A stretch of 64,000 nucleotides of DNA from Rahnella inusitata (GCF_003263515.1 NZ_JYDE01000032.1:37307-101306), one strand, 5' to 3'; counted from the stretch's first letter, positions 36,893 through 45,548 are shown. Program-made: numbers and translations. Notes: generated by a model from the letters alone, not told the origin.

Positions 36893-37605
36893 GCCAGGCG
36901 ATGCTGGAGTTTAGGGAGGTGGACGTCTATTACGGCGCGATCCAGGCGTTGCAACAGGTCTCTTTGCAGGTGGATCAGGGCGAAACTGTGGCGCTGATCG
37001 GCGCGAACGGGGCGGGAAAATCAACGCTGCTGATGTCGATTTTTGGCCAGCCGCGCATTCGCAGCGGTCAGATTTTATTTTGTGGCGAAGATATCAGCCG
37101 TAAATCCACGCATTTTGTGGCATCAAAGGGCATTGCGCAGTCGCCGGAAGGGCGGCGCGTTTTCCCGGATATGACCGTCGAAGAAAACCTGCTGATGGGC
37201 ACCATTCCCATCGGCAATAAATACGCGGCGGAGGATCTGCAAACAATGTTCGAACTGTTCCCGCGCCTGAAAGAGCGACGCAGGCAGCGGGCGATGACCA
37301 TGTCCGGTGGAGAGCAGCAAATGCTGGCGATTGCGCGGGCACTGATGAGCCGTCCGAAACTGTTGTTGCTGGATGAACCGAGCCTTGGCCTCGCACCGAT
37401 TGTCGTCAAACAGATCTTCCAGACGCTGCGGGAACTGGCACGTAACGGTATGACGATTTTTCTGGTTGAACAGAATGCGCACCATGCCCTGAAACTCTCC
37501 GATCGCGCTTACGTGATGGTTAACGGTCAGATCCGCATGAGCGGCAGCGGGGAGGCGTTGCTGGTCGATCCGCAGGTCAGGAAGGCGTACTTAGGCGGCG
37601 CGTAG
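36889..37605 (+). CDS. livF: Branched-chain amino acid ABC ATPase LivF
   Basis: Second ATPase, 238 residues: Walker A GANGAGKST, signature MSGGEQQMLAIARAL, Walker B LLLDEPSLGLAP. Last gene of the liv operon, followed by a strong terminator. Confidence 0.95.
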   Translation: MSQAMLEFREVDVYYGAIQALQQVSLQVDQGETVALIGANGAGKSTLLMSIFGQPRIRSGQILFCGEDISRKSTHFVASKGIAQSPEGRRVFPDMTVEENLLMGTIPIGNKYAAEDLQTMFELFPRLKERRRQRAMTMSGGEQQMLAIARALMSRPKLLLLDEPSLGLAPIVVKQIFQTLRELARNGMTIFLVEQNAHHALKLSDRAYVMVNGQIRMSGSGEALLVDPQVRKAYLGGA

Positions 37606-37631
37606 GAAACTCGACTGCACTGAACATTCAG

Positions 37632-37661
37632 ACCCGTGATGCCCGTATCGCGGGTTTTTTT
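37632..37661 (+). terminator. Terminator of livKHMGF
   Basis: ACCCGTGAT and ATCGCGGGT form a 9-bp stem (one G-U pair) followed by seven T residues, 27 bases after the livF stop. Confidence 0.88.
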
Positions 37662-38043
37662 AGATGTCCCTCTCAGTTTTATCTGATTCCCAAAACCCTC
37701 CTCCACAATTTGCTCATACTCTTCCGATAACATCCAATTCCTACAATTTAGTGACCGGAAGGTTAAATCTTTGAGGTATCATACAGAGATAACCATCACG
37801 AATTTGTGAGAAAGAGGTTTATTCGGACAAATCAGTGACCTAAAACAGCATCAGGGCGTTGACCCCCTGTTGTTCAGCAGGCTATATAGCGTCACCCGTT
37901 TTTGGCACAAAATTTTCCTGTCTCAGGGATGAAGTGAATGACAAACGGGTCATTTACTCGATGAATTGAACCGTCGGCGCTGCTGACCAATCAGCAGACT
38001 GGGTCGTTGTGTTTATTTTTTTTAATCAGACAGGGCGCTAAAA
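37662..38043. promoter_or_regulatory. Leader region of opgB
   Basis: A long 382-base gap without a gene. It contains a CTGCTG/CAGCAG hairpin near 37980 and a T-rich stretch before the start codon. A TGGCAC-type sequence at 37906 resembles a sigma-54 -24 element but lacks a proper -12 GC. Confidence 0.4.
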
Positions 38044-40350
38044 ATGGCTTCTGAGTGGCTTTCATTTGTTTTGTTTCTCTCCTCTATCTATTTCTACGTC
38101 ACACGGGCGTCGGCCGGGCGCATCTGGTTTTCGCTGGTGCTGTTCTTTTTAGGGCTTTACGTCATTCTGAACGTGATCCTTATCGGCAGTAACTATTTCA
38201 CCGGTGAGGGCATCACCGATGCCGTGCTCTATACCGTCACCAGCAGCCTGAAAGGCGCCGGTCTGAACAAATACATCCTGCCGTTCCTTGGTTTACTGGC
38301 CGGTTTGATCATCGTCTTCTGGCTGCTTGCCTGGGGGCTCAAACAACGTCGCGCCAAAAACAGCAGCGCGGTGTACAGCGTGCTGGCCGTGGTGCTGGCG
38401 GTGTTCTCGGTCGGCTCCACGCAGGCATTCCAGAACATTTCCCGCCTGGTGAAAACCCAAATCTCCGGCAGCGGTGCAGATTTTGATACCTACTACAAAG
38501 TCCCGGTCAAAGCCGTGAAGGGCGAGAAAAAGCCGAATCTGGTCTACATCTACGGCGAAAGTCTGGAACGCACTTATTTCGATGACAACGTCTTTCCGGG
38601 GCTGACCACTGAACTGAGTCGCCACAAAGCGCAGAGCACCGATTTTACTAACACTAAGCAGGTGCCGGGCACCGGTTACACCATCGCCGGTATGGTGGCT
38701 TCTCAGTGCGGCATCCCGCTGTTTGCGCCGTTTGACGGCAATGCCTCCAGCGCCTTAGCGACGTTCTATCCGGAAAACGTTTGTCTGGGTGATGTCCTCA
38801 AAGGCGCCGGCTACACCAATTATTTCTATCAGGGGGCGGAACTGGCGTTTGCCGGTAAAGGCACCTTCCTGAAGTCCCACGGTTTTGATCATCTGTACGG
38901 CTATAACGAACTGCGTCCGACCGTTGCGGATCCGGCGTACAAAAATGACTGGGGCTGGTATGACGACACGCTGCTGGACGAGGTGTACAAGAAGTTTGTC
39001 GAGCTGAGCAAAGCTGGCAAACCGTTCTCCCTGTTCACGCTGACTGTCGATACGCATCACCCGGACGGTTTTATCTCCCGTGGCTGCACACGTAAAGCCT
39101 ATCCGCTGACCGGCAAACCGAATCAGTCTTTGAGCGCCGTCTCGTGCAGTCAGGAGCTGATTGCGGCGTTTATCGACAAGATCAAAGCCTCGGGCTATTT
39201 CGATAACACCCTCATCGTGGTGTCTTCCGATCATCTGGCGATGAACAACACCGCTTACAGCACGCTGACCAAACAGAATCGCAAAGACCTGTTCTTCGTG
39301 CTCGATGGCCGTCATCCGGTGGGCGATCTGAATGCCGCCAAGCGCAGCACGCTCGATAACGGCGCCACTGTGCTGGATATGATGGGCGGCGATAACTACA
39401 TTGGCCTCGGACGCAGTGGGATTTCCGCGACGTCCATGACCGAGCAGTTCCTCAATATCGATGACAAAGTGAATGCCTGGAAACCGGCGGTTATCAAACA
39501 GTGGGGCTTCCCAAACAGCATCAAAAATTACACCGTCAGCAACAAGGAAAACAGCTTCACTTTCTCTGGCATGACCATCAAAACGCCGTTCATTTTGAAA
39601 GTCACCAAAGACAAAATCGAGCCGATGTTTGACGTCTATTTATCCACGCCGCTGAAAAAACAGCTCGCTACGCTGTCAACCAGCGATAACTTCGTCTGGG
39701 TGGATAAATGCTATGAAATGGGCCGCGTCTGGGCACCTGAGCTGTCGCTCAATACCGGTCTCTGCGTGGCGTCCGGTAATCTCGGGGCGCGCCCGACTAT
39801 CGTGCAGGCGAACGGCGATAGCTTCAAAGGTAAAGTCGATTTTGTGAAGGACATGTCTGGCAGCAATGCGATTTATCAGCAGACGGTGAAAACGCTCAAT
39901 ATTGATGATGCGGAGACGACGTATAAATCCGCCGCGATTGCCTTCATGGTACCGGGGCTGCCTGAGCAGGTGAAAGCGATTGCCGGGGTTTCCGCCGTGG
40001 AGAACTGGGGACGCTGGTCTGATGCGAATCTCGCGCCGTCGGTGAAAATCGATTACGTCAAACCGTTGCCAACCACTTTCGACGTGGTGATCCGCGCCAG
40101 AGCCTACGGCAGTAACATCGATAAACCGGTGTCAGTCCGCGTTGGCGATCAGGAGCAATTCGTCTCCTTTGGTGATAAAGACGGCACGGTGAAAGTTCAG
40201 TTCACCAATCCTGGTGCGGCGCAAAGCATTGTCATCACGCCGCCGTCACCGACCGAACCAACCGAAGGCACCAGCGGCGGTTTCCAGCCGCGTAAGCTCG
40301 GCATCGGCATGGTTTCACTGGAGGTGCAGCCGGTGGAACCCCAGTCCTGA
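38044..40350 (+). CDS. opgB: Phosphoglycerol transferase I (OpgB/MdoB)
   Basis: Transfers phosphoglycerol from phosphatidylglycerol to osmoregulated periplasmic glucans at the periplasmic face of the inner membrane. The 768-residue protein has four N-terminal membrane helices (to about residue 135) and a sulfatase-like catalytic domain: NLVYIYGESLERTYFD, QVPGTGYTIAGMVASQCG with the nucleophile-threonine region, and VDTHHPDGFISRGC, VSSDHLAMNN metal ligands. Length and ends agree with E. coli OpgB (763). Single-gene unit with its own terminator. Confidence 0.96.
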   Translation: MASEWLSFVLFLSSIYFYVTRASAGRIWFSLVLFFLGLYVILNVILIGSNYFTGEGITDAVLYTVTSSLKGAGLNKYILPFLGLLAGLIIVFWLLAWGLKQRRAKNSSAVYSVLAVVLAVFSVGSTQAFQNISRLVKTQISGSGADFDTYYKVPVKAVKGEKKPNLVYIYGESLERTYFDDNVFPGLTTELSRHKAQSTDFTNTKQVPGTGYTIAGMVASQCGIPLFAPFDGNASSALATFYPENVCLGDVLKGAGYTNYFYQGAELAFAGKGTFLKSHGFDHLYGYNELRPTVADPAYKNDWGWYDDTLLDEVYKKFVELSKAGKPFSLFTLTVDTHHPDGFISRGCTRKAYPLTGKPNQSLSAVSCSQELIAAFIDKIKASGYFDNTLIVVSSDHLAMNNTAYSTLTKQNRKDLFFVLDGRHPVGDLNAAKRSTLDNGATVLDMMGGDNYIGLGRSGISATSMTEQFLNIDDKVNAWKPAVIKQWGFPNSIKNYTVSNKENSFTFSGMTIKTPFILKVTKDKIEPMFDVYLSTPLKKQLATLSTSDNFVWVDKCYEMGRVWAPELSLNTGLCVASGNLGARPTIVQANGDSFKGKVDFVKDMSGSNAIYQQTVKTLNIDDAETTYKSAAIAFMVPGLPEQVKAIAGVSAVENWGRWSDANLAPSVKIDYVKPLPTTFDVVIRARAYGSNIDKPVSVRVGDQEQFVSFGDKDGTVKVQFTNPGAAQSIVITPPSPTEPTEGTSGGFQPRKLGIGMVSLEVQPVEPQS

Positions 40351-40371
40351 GACCGACGTGTAAGAATGAGA

Positions 40372-40397
40372 AAAAAACCCGCTGCGGCGGGTTTTTT
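40372..40397 (+). terminator. Terminator of opgB
   Basis: AAAAAACCCGC, loop TGCG, GCGGGTTTTTT, 21 bases after the opgB stop. Confidence 0.92.
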
Positions 40398-40419
40398 ATT
40401 AGCTGAAGTTCCACCCCGC

Positions 40420-40505
40420 GCAGGTTTAGCGGATCCGCCCGTCAGCCAGCCACCGAGTGCCAGTCTGCCTTCTTCAAACACCAGAATCTGGTCGGCGTCG
40501 CGTGT
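40420..40505 (-). pseudogene. Remnant of an ABC transporter ATPase C-terminus
   Basis: The minus strand encodes RDADQILVFEEGRLALGGWL, the end of an ABC ATPase (post-H-loop D-A-D-Q-I-L-V-F-E-E-G-R segment), with nothing of the Walker or signature motifs upstream. It abuts an AraC fragment on the other strand, so a deletion probably removed the rest of both genes. Confidence 0.55.
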
Positions 40506-40512
40506 GAGCGTT

Positions 40513-40608
40513 TCGACTGCCGCATATCACGTGGGCTATACGCCCGCTCATTTCTCCGTTGTTTTTCGCAAAAAGTTTGGTGTTTCACCCAAATCCCTGC
40601 GCGGATAG
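40513..40608 (+). pseudogene. Remnant of an AraC-family regulator C-terminus
   Basis: Encodes the second AraC HTH only (AAYHVGYTPAHFSVVFRKKF, then GVSPKSLRG and stop). No sensor domain or first HTH lies upstream; instead the sequence meets the ABC-ATPase remnant on the minus strand. The open frame from 40366 reads through the opgB terminator and is not itself a gene. Confidence 0.65.
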
Positions 40609-40719
40609 CCCTTATCTTTTTTATCGCTTTACTTTACCATTTCACATATTCATTTCAGGAATATGTATCTCTGAAACAATATTATAAAGAAATAAGCCGA
40701 TGGGTATACTCGCCAAATT

Positions 40720-40747
40720 CCTGCACAGAATCACAGCCCTGTGCAGG
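40720..40747 (+). repeat. Leader hairpin of the MetQNI-like operon
   Basis: CCTGCACAG and CTGTGCAGG, 9-bp arms, 30 bases before the metQ-like start. No T-tract; it is either a stabilising 5' structure or an operator. Confidence 0.5.
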
Positions 40748-40776
40748 CAGCTCATACACACTTTTGGGGATACTCG

Positions 40777-41619
40777 ATGCGTACAAAATTTAACAAAACT
40801 AAGACCCGTGTTAACCGTGCTTTTTTACTGGCAGCGACGTCCGCTGTCATGATTTCCAGCGGCATTTTGGCTCCGCTGACGGCTGCTCATGCAGCAGATA
40901 AAACAACCATCAAAGTCGGTATCATCAGCGGCGAAGACGAAGATGTCTGGCGCGAAGTGGTGAAGCAGGCAGCGGCGAAAGGGCTGACCGTTAAGCCGGT
41001 GGTGTTTAATGATTACAACCAGCCTAACGAAGCGTTGCAAAATGGCGAAGTCGATGCCAACGCCTTCCAGCATCAGCCGTTCCTCGATAATCAGATCAAA
41101 GTGAATCATTACGACATCGTGCGCGTCGGTTATACCGCCGTGTGGCCAATCGGTTTGTATTCTAAAAAAGTGAAAAAAGCTGACGAGCTGAAAGACGGTG
41201 CGGTCATTGGCGTGCCTAACGATCCGGCCAACGAAGCGCGCGGCCTGATCCTGCTCGAACAATCCGGTGTGATTAAACTTAAACCGGGCGCAGGCATTTT
41301 CGCGACCACCGCAGACATCACAGAAAACCCGCGCCACGTCGTCATCAAAGAGCTGGACTCCGGCATTATTGGCCGTTCCGTGCCTGATCTGGATGCAGCA
41401 ATCGTCAACACTGACTGGGCGCTGAAAAGTGGCCTGACGCCAGCCGATCGCATTGCGCAGGAGCCGGTCAAAGGCAACCCGTACAATAACTTCATTGCAG
41501 TGAAAACAGAAAACGCCAATGCGCCGTGGGTGAAAACACTCGTTTCCTCCTACCAGAACGACGACGTGAAAAAAGTGTTTGATAAGGTTTATAAAGGCAC
41601 CGGCGTCACGGCCTGGTAA
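40777..41619 (+). CDS. NlpA/MetQ-family substrate-binding protein
   Basis: Periplasmic binding protein of 280 residues, family Lipoprotein_9 (MetQ). The N-terminus is a long Sec signal ending PLTAAHA with no lipobox cysteine, so unlike classical MetQ it is predicted to be soluble. Core motifs fit the family (FNDYNQPNEALQNGEVDANA, GYTAVWPIGLYSKKVK, IGVPNDPANEARGLILLE). A GGGG stretch precedes the ATG. Substrate may be methionine or another amino acid; the neighbouring FAD oxidoreductase hints at an amino acid or amine derivative. Confidence 0.85.
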   Translation: MRTKFNKTKTRVNRAFLLAATSAVMISSGILAPLTAAHAADKTTIKVGIISGEDEDVWREVVKQAAAKGLTVKPVVFNDYNQPNEALQNGEVDANAFQHQPFLDNQIKVNHYDIVRVGYTAVWPIGLYSKKVKKADELKDGAVIGVPNDPANEARGLILLEQSGVIKLKPGAGIFATTADITENPRHVVIKELDSGIIGRSVPDLDAAIVNTDWALKSGLTPADRIAQEPVKGNPYNNFIAVKTENANAPWVKTLVSSYQNDDVKKVFDKVYKGTGVTAW

Positions 41620-41630
41620 GGATGTAAAGC

Positions 41631-42785
41631 ATGACGATAATCTCTGAGATCGACGCGCATTTTACCGCTACCTCTGCGGATGACAAAAAAGCCGCCGCAG
41701 CGGGAGTAAACGCGTTCGTAAGAGCTGAGCGAACAAGCGCGGCAGATGATGCCGAAGACGTGGTGCGATTGCACCGCGTTAGCCGCCGGTTCGGCACCAC
41801 GCAGGCACTCAAGGATGTGTCGTTAACGGTAAGGCGGGGAGAAATCCTCGGCCTTATCGGCCGCAGCGGGGCAGGGAAATCCACCCTGATCCGCTGTCTT
41901 AACGGACTGGAGCAACCCGACGACGGTGTGATCGAAATCGAAGGCCACGCGATAACCGGCCTGAGTGAGAAAGCGTTGCAATCGGTGCGCAGCCGCGTCG
42001 GCATGGTATTTCAGCATTTTAATTTGCTGTCGGCCAAAACCGTCGAACAGAACGTCGCGCTGCCGCTGAAAATCGCCGGATATGACAAGGCTCGCCGTCA
42101 GGCGCGTGTGGCCGAATTGCTGGCGCTGGTCGGGCTGGAAGACAAAGCCAAAAACTATCCGGCAGCGTTGTCTGGCGGGCAAAAGCAGCGCGTCGGCATT
42201 GCGCGCGCGCTGGCTGCCAGTCCGGCATTGTTACTGTGCGATGAAGCCACTTCGGCGCTTGACCCTGAAACCACCCGCTCTATTCTGGCGCTGTTGCAGT
42301 CGCTGAATCAGACACTCGGCATCACTATTTTGCTCATCACTCATGAGATGGAAGTGATCAAAAAGATCGCTCATCGGGTGGCGGTCATTAACGGCGGGGA
42401 AATTATCGAAGAAGGCCCCGTTTGGCAGGTGTTTGCCCATCCTCAGTCGCAGCTGACACGCACCCTTTTACAGGGCTTGCTGCCGCAACTGCCGGAGGCG
42501 CTGGCCGAACGGCTGACGCCGGTACGTCAGGGCGAGGCGATTTACAGCGTCCATTACGCCGGGCAGGGCAGACAGGGCGAAATCCTTACGCTGATGGCTG
42601 CCGAACTGCCGGGACAATTTCGCCTGATCCAGGGCGGGGTCGATCATATTCAGCATTACGCCATCGTGCGCTTTTTCTTCTCTGTGCCGGTCGATAATGC
42701 CGCCTCAGAGCAGGCCGTTTTACACTGGTTGGAACAGCACCAGGCAACCGTGGAGCTGACAGGCTATGTCTCCAGTAATGCTTGA
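41631..42785 (+). CDS. MetN-like ABC transporter ATPase
   Basis: ATPase of 384 residues with an unusual N-terminal extension of about 45 residues before the ABC domain. Walker A is GRSGAGKST, signature LSGGQKQRVGIARAL, Walker B LLLCDEATSALDP. The C-terminal NIL domain (about 300-384), the methionine-sensing domain of MetN, is present. AAGGA precedes the ATG. It overlaps the permease gene by 20 bases. Confidence 0.88.
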   Translation: MTIISEIDAHFTATSADDKKAAAAGVNAFVRAERTSAADDAEDVVRLHRVSRRFGTTQALKDVSLTVRRGEILGLIGRSGAGKSTLIRCLNGLEQPDDGVIEIEGHAITGLSEKALQSVRSRVGMVFQHFNLLSAKTVEQNVALPLKIAGYDKARRQARVAELLALVGLEDKAKNYPAALSGGQKQRVGIARALAASPALLLCDEATSALDPETTRSILALLQSLNQTLGITILLITHEMEVIKKIAHRVAVINGGEIIEEGPVWQVFAHPQSQLTRTLLQGLLPQLPEALAERLTPVRQGEAIYSVHYAGQGRQGEILTLMAAELPGQFRLIQGGVDHIQHYAIVRFFFSVPVDNAASEQAVLHWLEQHQATVELTGYVSSNA

Positions 42786-43422
42786 TTTATTGATTAATGC
42801 CGTCGAAGAAACGTTGCTGATGACCGCCATCTCCGGGCTGTTTTCCCTGATTGCCGGTCTGCCTTTAGGGCTGATTTTGGTGATGAGCAGCCCCGGCGGC
42901 ATCGCTGAAAACCGCTGGGTGAACCGGTCGCTCGGGCTTGTCATCAACGGTTTTCGCTCGTTGCCGTTCATCATTTTGCTGGTGGCGTTAATTCCGGTCA
43001 CACGCTTTTTGGTGGGCACATCACTCGGGACGTGGGCGGCGATCGTTCCGCTTTCCATTACTGCGACGCCTTACTTTGCGCGCGTGGCTGAAGTCTCCCT
43101 GCGAGATGTTGATCGCGGGCTGATCGACGCTGTGCGGGCGATGGGTGCGAGCAAACTGCGCATTGTCTGGGACGTACTTATCCCGGAAGCCTTGCCAGGC
43201 ATTTTGTCCGGATTCGTTGTGACGCTGGTGGCGCTCATTGGTGCATCGGCGATGGCCGGTGCGATTGGCGCGGGCGGGTTAGGTGATCTGGCAATCCGCT
43301 ACGGCTACCAGAGGTTTGAAACGGTAGTCATGATTGAAGTGATTGTCGTGCTGATTGTCATGGTGTGCGGTATTCAGTGGCTGGGCGACCGCATCGTCGC
43401 CCGCGTCGATAAACGTCATTAG
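42766..43422 (+). CDS. MetI-like ABC transporter permease
   Basis: Permease of 218 residues with five hydrophobic segments and the MetI loop (AMGASKLRIVWDVLIPEALPG). It completes the QNI transporter. A GGAG site lies upstream within the ATPase gene. Followed by a bidirectional terminator. Confidence 0.88.
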   Translation: MSPVMLDLLINAVEETLLMTAISGLFSLIAGLPLGLILVMSSPGGIAENRWVNRSLGLVINGFRSLPFIILLVALIPVTRFLVGTSLGTWAAIVPLSITATPYFARVAEVSLRDVDRGLIDAVRAMGASKLRIVWDVLIPEALPGILSGFVVTLVALIGASAMAGAIGAGGLGDLAIRYGYQRFETVVMIEVIVVLIVMVCGIQWLGDRIVARVDKRH

Positions 43423-43438
43423 CCCTCGCTGATTAAAC

Positions 43439-43472
43439 AAGCCGGTCATCTTTTTCAAGTTGACCGGCTTTC
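43439..43472. terminator. Bidirectional terminator
   Basis: AAGCCGGTCA and TGACCGGCTT form a 10-bp stem between the converging permease and FAD-oxidoreductase genes. Confidence 0.82.
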
Positions 43473-43475
43473 GCG

Positions 43476-44789
43476 TTACAGCTCACTGCGCGAACGCCAG
43501 CGCTCACGGGCCATAAAACTCTTCACACCGACATCCAGGAACGGGCGCGGCGGCAGATAATTGGCGCGTCCGACGGTTTGCATATCCGCCAGCAGCGGAT
43601 TGTCTTCCCCCAGCGCATGTTCTGCCAGCAACCGGCCAAATGCGCTTTGCTTGGAACTTCCTGAGCCGTTACATCCCGCCGATGAGTACACATTCTCCGA
43701 CAGATTTCCCCAGACCGGTGCACCGTTGCGGGTAATGCTGATGAGACCTGACCAGGTGTAAGCCATATTGACGTCCTGTAGCTGCGGGTAAATTCGCGCG
43801 AACAGCTGCTGATGGCGGCGGGCGTGGCGGCCAGTCTCCACCGCGCCGGTCACCAGACCCGGCGTAAAGTTGACGTGCTCGCGGATCAGAAAACGGTGAT
43901 CGGCGGTGTAGCGCAGGGTCGCCCCGGCCAGTGCATTCACCGGGGTTGAGCCCCAGGGTAAAATATCGCCAATGCGCTGGCGCTGTTCCGGCGTCAGCGG
44001 CTCGGTCAGCGTCGCGAAGGTCGACATCGCAAACACGTTCCCTTTAAACAGCGGCAATCCCCGCGCCGCGCCGTTGATCGCCAGCATCAGTTTACGCGCC
44101 CGCACTTCACCATGCGGCGTTTCAGCCCGGATAGCGCCCTGGGTATCGATCTGCAAGGCAGGGGAGTTGGCGTAGACCGTCACATTCGACGGCAGCGATG
44201 CGACCAGCCCGCTGATAAGCGCTGCCGGATTCACCAAAATGCAGTTCGGCGTATACACGGCGCTGCGATAAAAACCGGTGCCCAGACGCTGTTTCAGTGC
44301 TGTGTTATCCAGCAGTTCAAAGCTTTCGCCGAGCGTCTTGAGCTCCTGCTGATAGTGCGCAATCTCGCCGTCAAACTGCTCGCTGACCGCGCAATGGTAT
44401 TTACCCGAATTCTGCCAGTCACATTCAATAGCGTGCTGATCAACAGTTTCTTTCAAACTCTGTAGCCCAAACTGCAACAGCCGGCGATAGGTATGAGCCT
44501 GCTCCAGCTCTGCCGACGTACTGCCCACCGTGTGCGGCAGGTCTATCACAAACCCGGAATTACGCGCCGAGGCGTTATCTGCCACGTCCAAAGCTTCGAG
44601 CACCACAACGTGCTCATGCGGACGAAGTTCGGCAATCCGCCTTGCAAATGCCAGCCCTGCAAACCCGGCACCGATCACCAGCCAGTCTGCCGTCACGTTG
44701 CCGTGCAAAGCGGAATGACGCGGGGTATTCCCCCGAAGTGCTGCCCAGCCGTTGATATTTTGATCAAGAGGTAAATTTCTAATTTTCAT
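43476..44789 (-). CDS. FAD-dependent amino acid/amine oxidoreductase (DAO family)
   Basis: A 437-residue flavoprotein with the FAD-binding dinucleotide fold VIGAGFAGLAFARRIAE near residue 38 and the DAO-family ribityl motif EALDVADNASARNSGFVID. The C-terminal part has YTWSGLISITRNGAPVWG and SAGCNGSGSSKQSAFGRLLA. It resembles the gamma-glutamylputrescine oxidase/sarcosine oxidase-like group, which oxidises amines or N-methyl amino acids. It converges on the MetQNI-like operon; the two may act on one substrate, but that is inference. Confidence 0.82.
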   Translation of the reverse strand: MKIRNLPLDQNINGWAALRGNTPRHSALHGNVTADWLVIGAGFAGLAFARRIAELRPHEHVVVLEALDVADNASARNSGFVIDLPHTVGSTSAELEQAHTYRRLLQFGLQSLKETVDQHAIECDWQNSGKYHCAVSEQFDGEIAHYQQELKTLGESFELLDNTALKQRLGTGFYRSAVYTPNCILVNPAALISGLVASLPSNVTVYANSPALQIDTQGAIRAETPHGEVRARKLMLAINGAARGLPLFKGNVFAMSTFATLTEPLTPEQRQRIGDILPWGSTPVNALAGATLRYTADHRFLIREHVNFTPGLVTGAVETGRHARRHQQLFARIYPQLQDVNMAYTWSGLISITRNGAPVWGNLSENVYSSAGCNGSGSSKQSAFGRLLAEHALGEDNPLLADMQTVGRANYLPPRPFLDVGVKSFMARERWRSRSEL

Positions 44790-44950
44790 TGTCGCATCAT
44801 GCCGTTATCCCGGAGAGTTCGATCCTAATTCATGGCCGTATAGATGTCTAATGCGCAATAAGGATAAAGATATAACGGTTGGAGTAACGACAGTGAGTAA
44901 GTGGTGAAAATTAGGACAAAATGAATAAAAAGCAGGCTGGGGAATATGGG

Positions 44951-45111
44951 TAAAATGCGCGCGGGTGCTTGAGGCTTATGTGGCTTGAGCATTGTTGTTC
45001 AGAACATATAAGGCAAAAGCCCCGAGTTAATTTTTCAATCAACCCGAGGCTTTCCATACCTAGACAGCATGAGAATAGCCTCTTAAAAGCAGAAATGCAA
45101 CGGAGGGTAAG
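44951..45111 (+). promoter_or_regulatory. Promoter and leader of the hok-type mRNA
   Basis: A -10-like TAAAAT at 44951-44956 precedes GGTGCTTGAGGC, which resembles the 5' end of hok mRNA from plasmid R1. Further on, AGAATAGCCTCTTA matches the R1 leader region around mok. The overlapping leader frame here is only five codons (ATG at 45070). Confidence 0.6.
45013..45065 (-). ncRNA. Sok-type antisense RNA
   Basis: On the minus strand, a promoter with -35 TTGCAT (45095-45100 complement), a 17-base spacer and -10 TATTCT (45072-45077 complement) would start an RNA near 45065. It ends in a long stem (AAGCCTCGGGTT with AACTCGGGGCTT, 45015-45053) followed by TTTT. Size and placement opposite the toxin leader are those of Sok antitoxin RNAs. 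Confidence 0.75.
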
Positions 45112-45264
45112 ATGTCGCGAAAGCTTGTTTTACATGGACTCATCGTGATTTGTTTCACGCTGTTGGCCTGGACCTGGATGGTACGTGACTCACTGTGTGA
45201 GCTGCATATTAAACAGGGTTTGACGGAAATTGCGGCAGTCTTAAGCTACGAAATTAAGCGCTAA
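45112..45264 (+). CDS. Hok/Gef-family type I toxin
   Basis: A 50-residue peptide with the Hok layout: short basic start, one membrane helix (LVLHGLIVICFTLLAWTWMV), then the conserved RDSLCEL and the C-terminal E-I-A-A-V-L-S-Y-E segment equivalent to Hok EVAAFMAYE. Both features used to define Hok, the cysteine after the helix and the Y-E near the end, are present. CGGAGGG is the ribosome site. Hok peptides depolarise the inner membrane when translated; translation is normally blocked by Sok RNA, encoded on the other strand here. Confidence 0.88.
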   Translation: MSRKLVLHGLIVICFTLLAWTWMVRDSLCELHIKQGLTEIAAVLSYEIKR

Positions 45265-45270
45265 CCGTAG

Positions 45271-45293
45271 GGTGGGGTTCGCCCCACCTTTTT
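45271..45293 (+). terminator. Terminator of the hok-type mRNA
   Basis: GGTGGGG, loop TTCG, CCCCACC, TTTTT, seven bases after the toxin stop codon. Confidence 0.85.
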
Positions 45294-45384
45294 GGTTGTT
45301 GTCGAAGTATAGGACCTCAGGCACCCATTCCTGCTTCGTCGTTTACGTTCATGCTTTACCGTATATCACTGTTTTCCAGACAGC

Positions 45385-45419
45385 AAAAAGCCCGCTTAAG
45401 TTTCCTTAAGCGGGCTTTT
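45385..45419. terminator. Terminator of tRNA-Asn
   Basis: AAAAGCCCGCTTAAG, loop TTTC (plus strand), CTTAAGCGGGCTTTT: a perfect 15-bp symmetric stem just past the 3' end of the tRNA gene. Confidence 0.93.
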
Positions 45420-45425
45420 CTAATT

Positions 45426-45501
45426 TGGCTCCTCTGACTGGACTCGAACCAGTGACATACGGATTAACAGTCCGCCGTTCTACCGACTGAACTACAGAGG
45501 A
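45426..45501 (-). tRNA. asnT-like: tRNA-Asn (GUU)
   Basis: A 76-base tRNA including encoded CCA. Acceptor arms TCCTCTG/CAGAGGA, D-loop AGTTCAGTCGGTAGAA, anticodon GTT within ACTGTTAATC, T-arm GGTTCGAGTCC. By memory it is identical or nearly so to E. coli tRNA-Asn. Such genes are frequent integration sites for islands, but no integrase is in the window. Confidence 0.98.
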
Positions 45502-45519
45502 ATCGTTGGAACGGGGCGA

Positions 45520-45548
45520 ATAATAGCGACTGCCCCTGTGCATGTCAA
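45520..45548 (-). promoter_or_regulatory. Promoter of tRNA-Asn
   Basis: Minus strand -35 TTGACA, 17-base spacer, -10 TATTAT, then a GC-rich discriminator (TCGCCCC), the classical stringently controlled stable-RNA promoter. Confidence 0.92.

Noticed and set aside
37906..37921. Sigma-54 promoter upstream of opgB
   Set aside because: The -24 TGGCAC is good but the -12 element lacks the G of GC, and opgB is not known as a sigma-54 gene.
40366..40608. 80-codon gene after opgB
   Set aside because: The frame starts inside the opgB terminator; only the last 31 codons resemble a protein and these are an AraC fragment.
45426..45501. tRNA-Asn as the attachment site of an integrated island
   Set aside because: No integrase gene and no second copy of the tRNA 3' end was noticed in the window.
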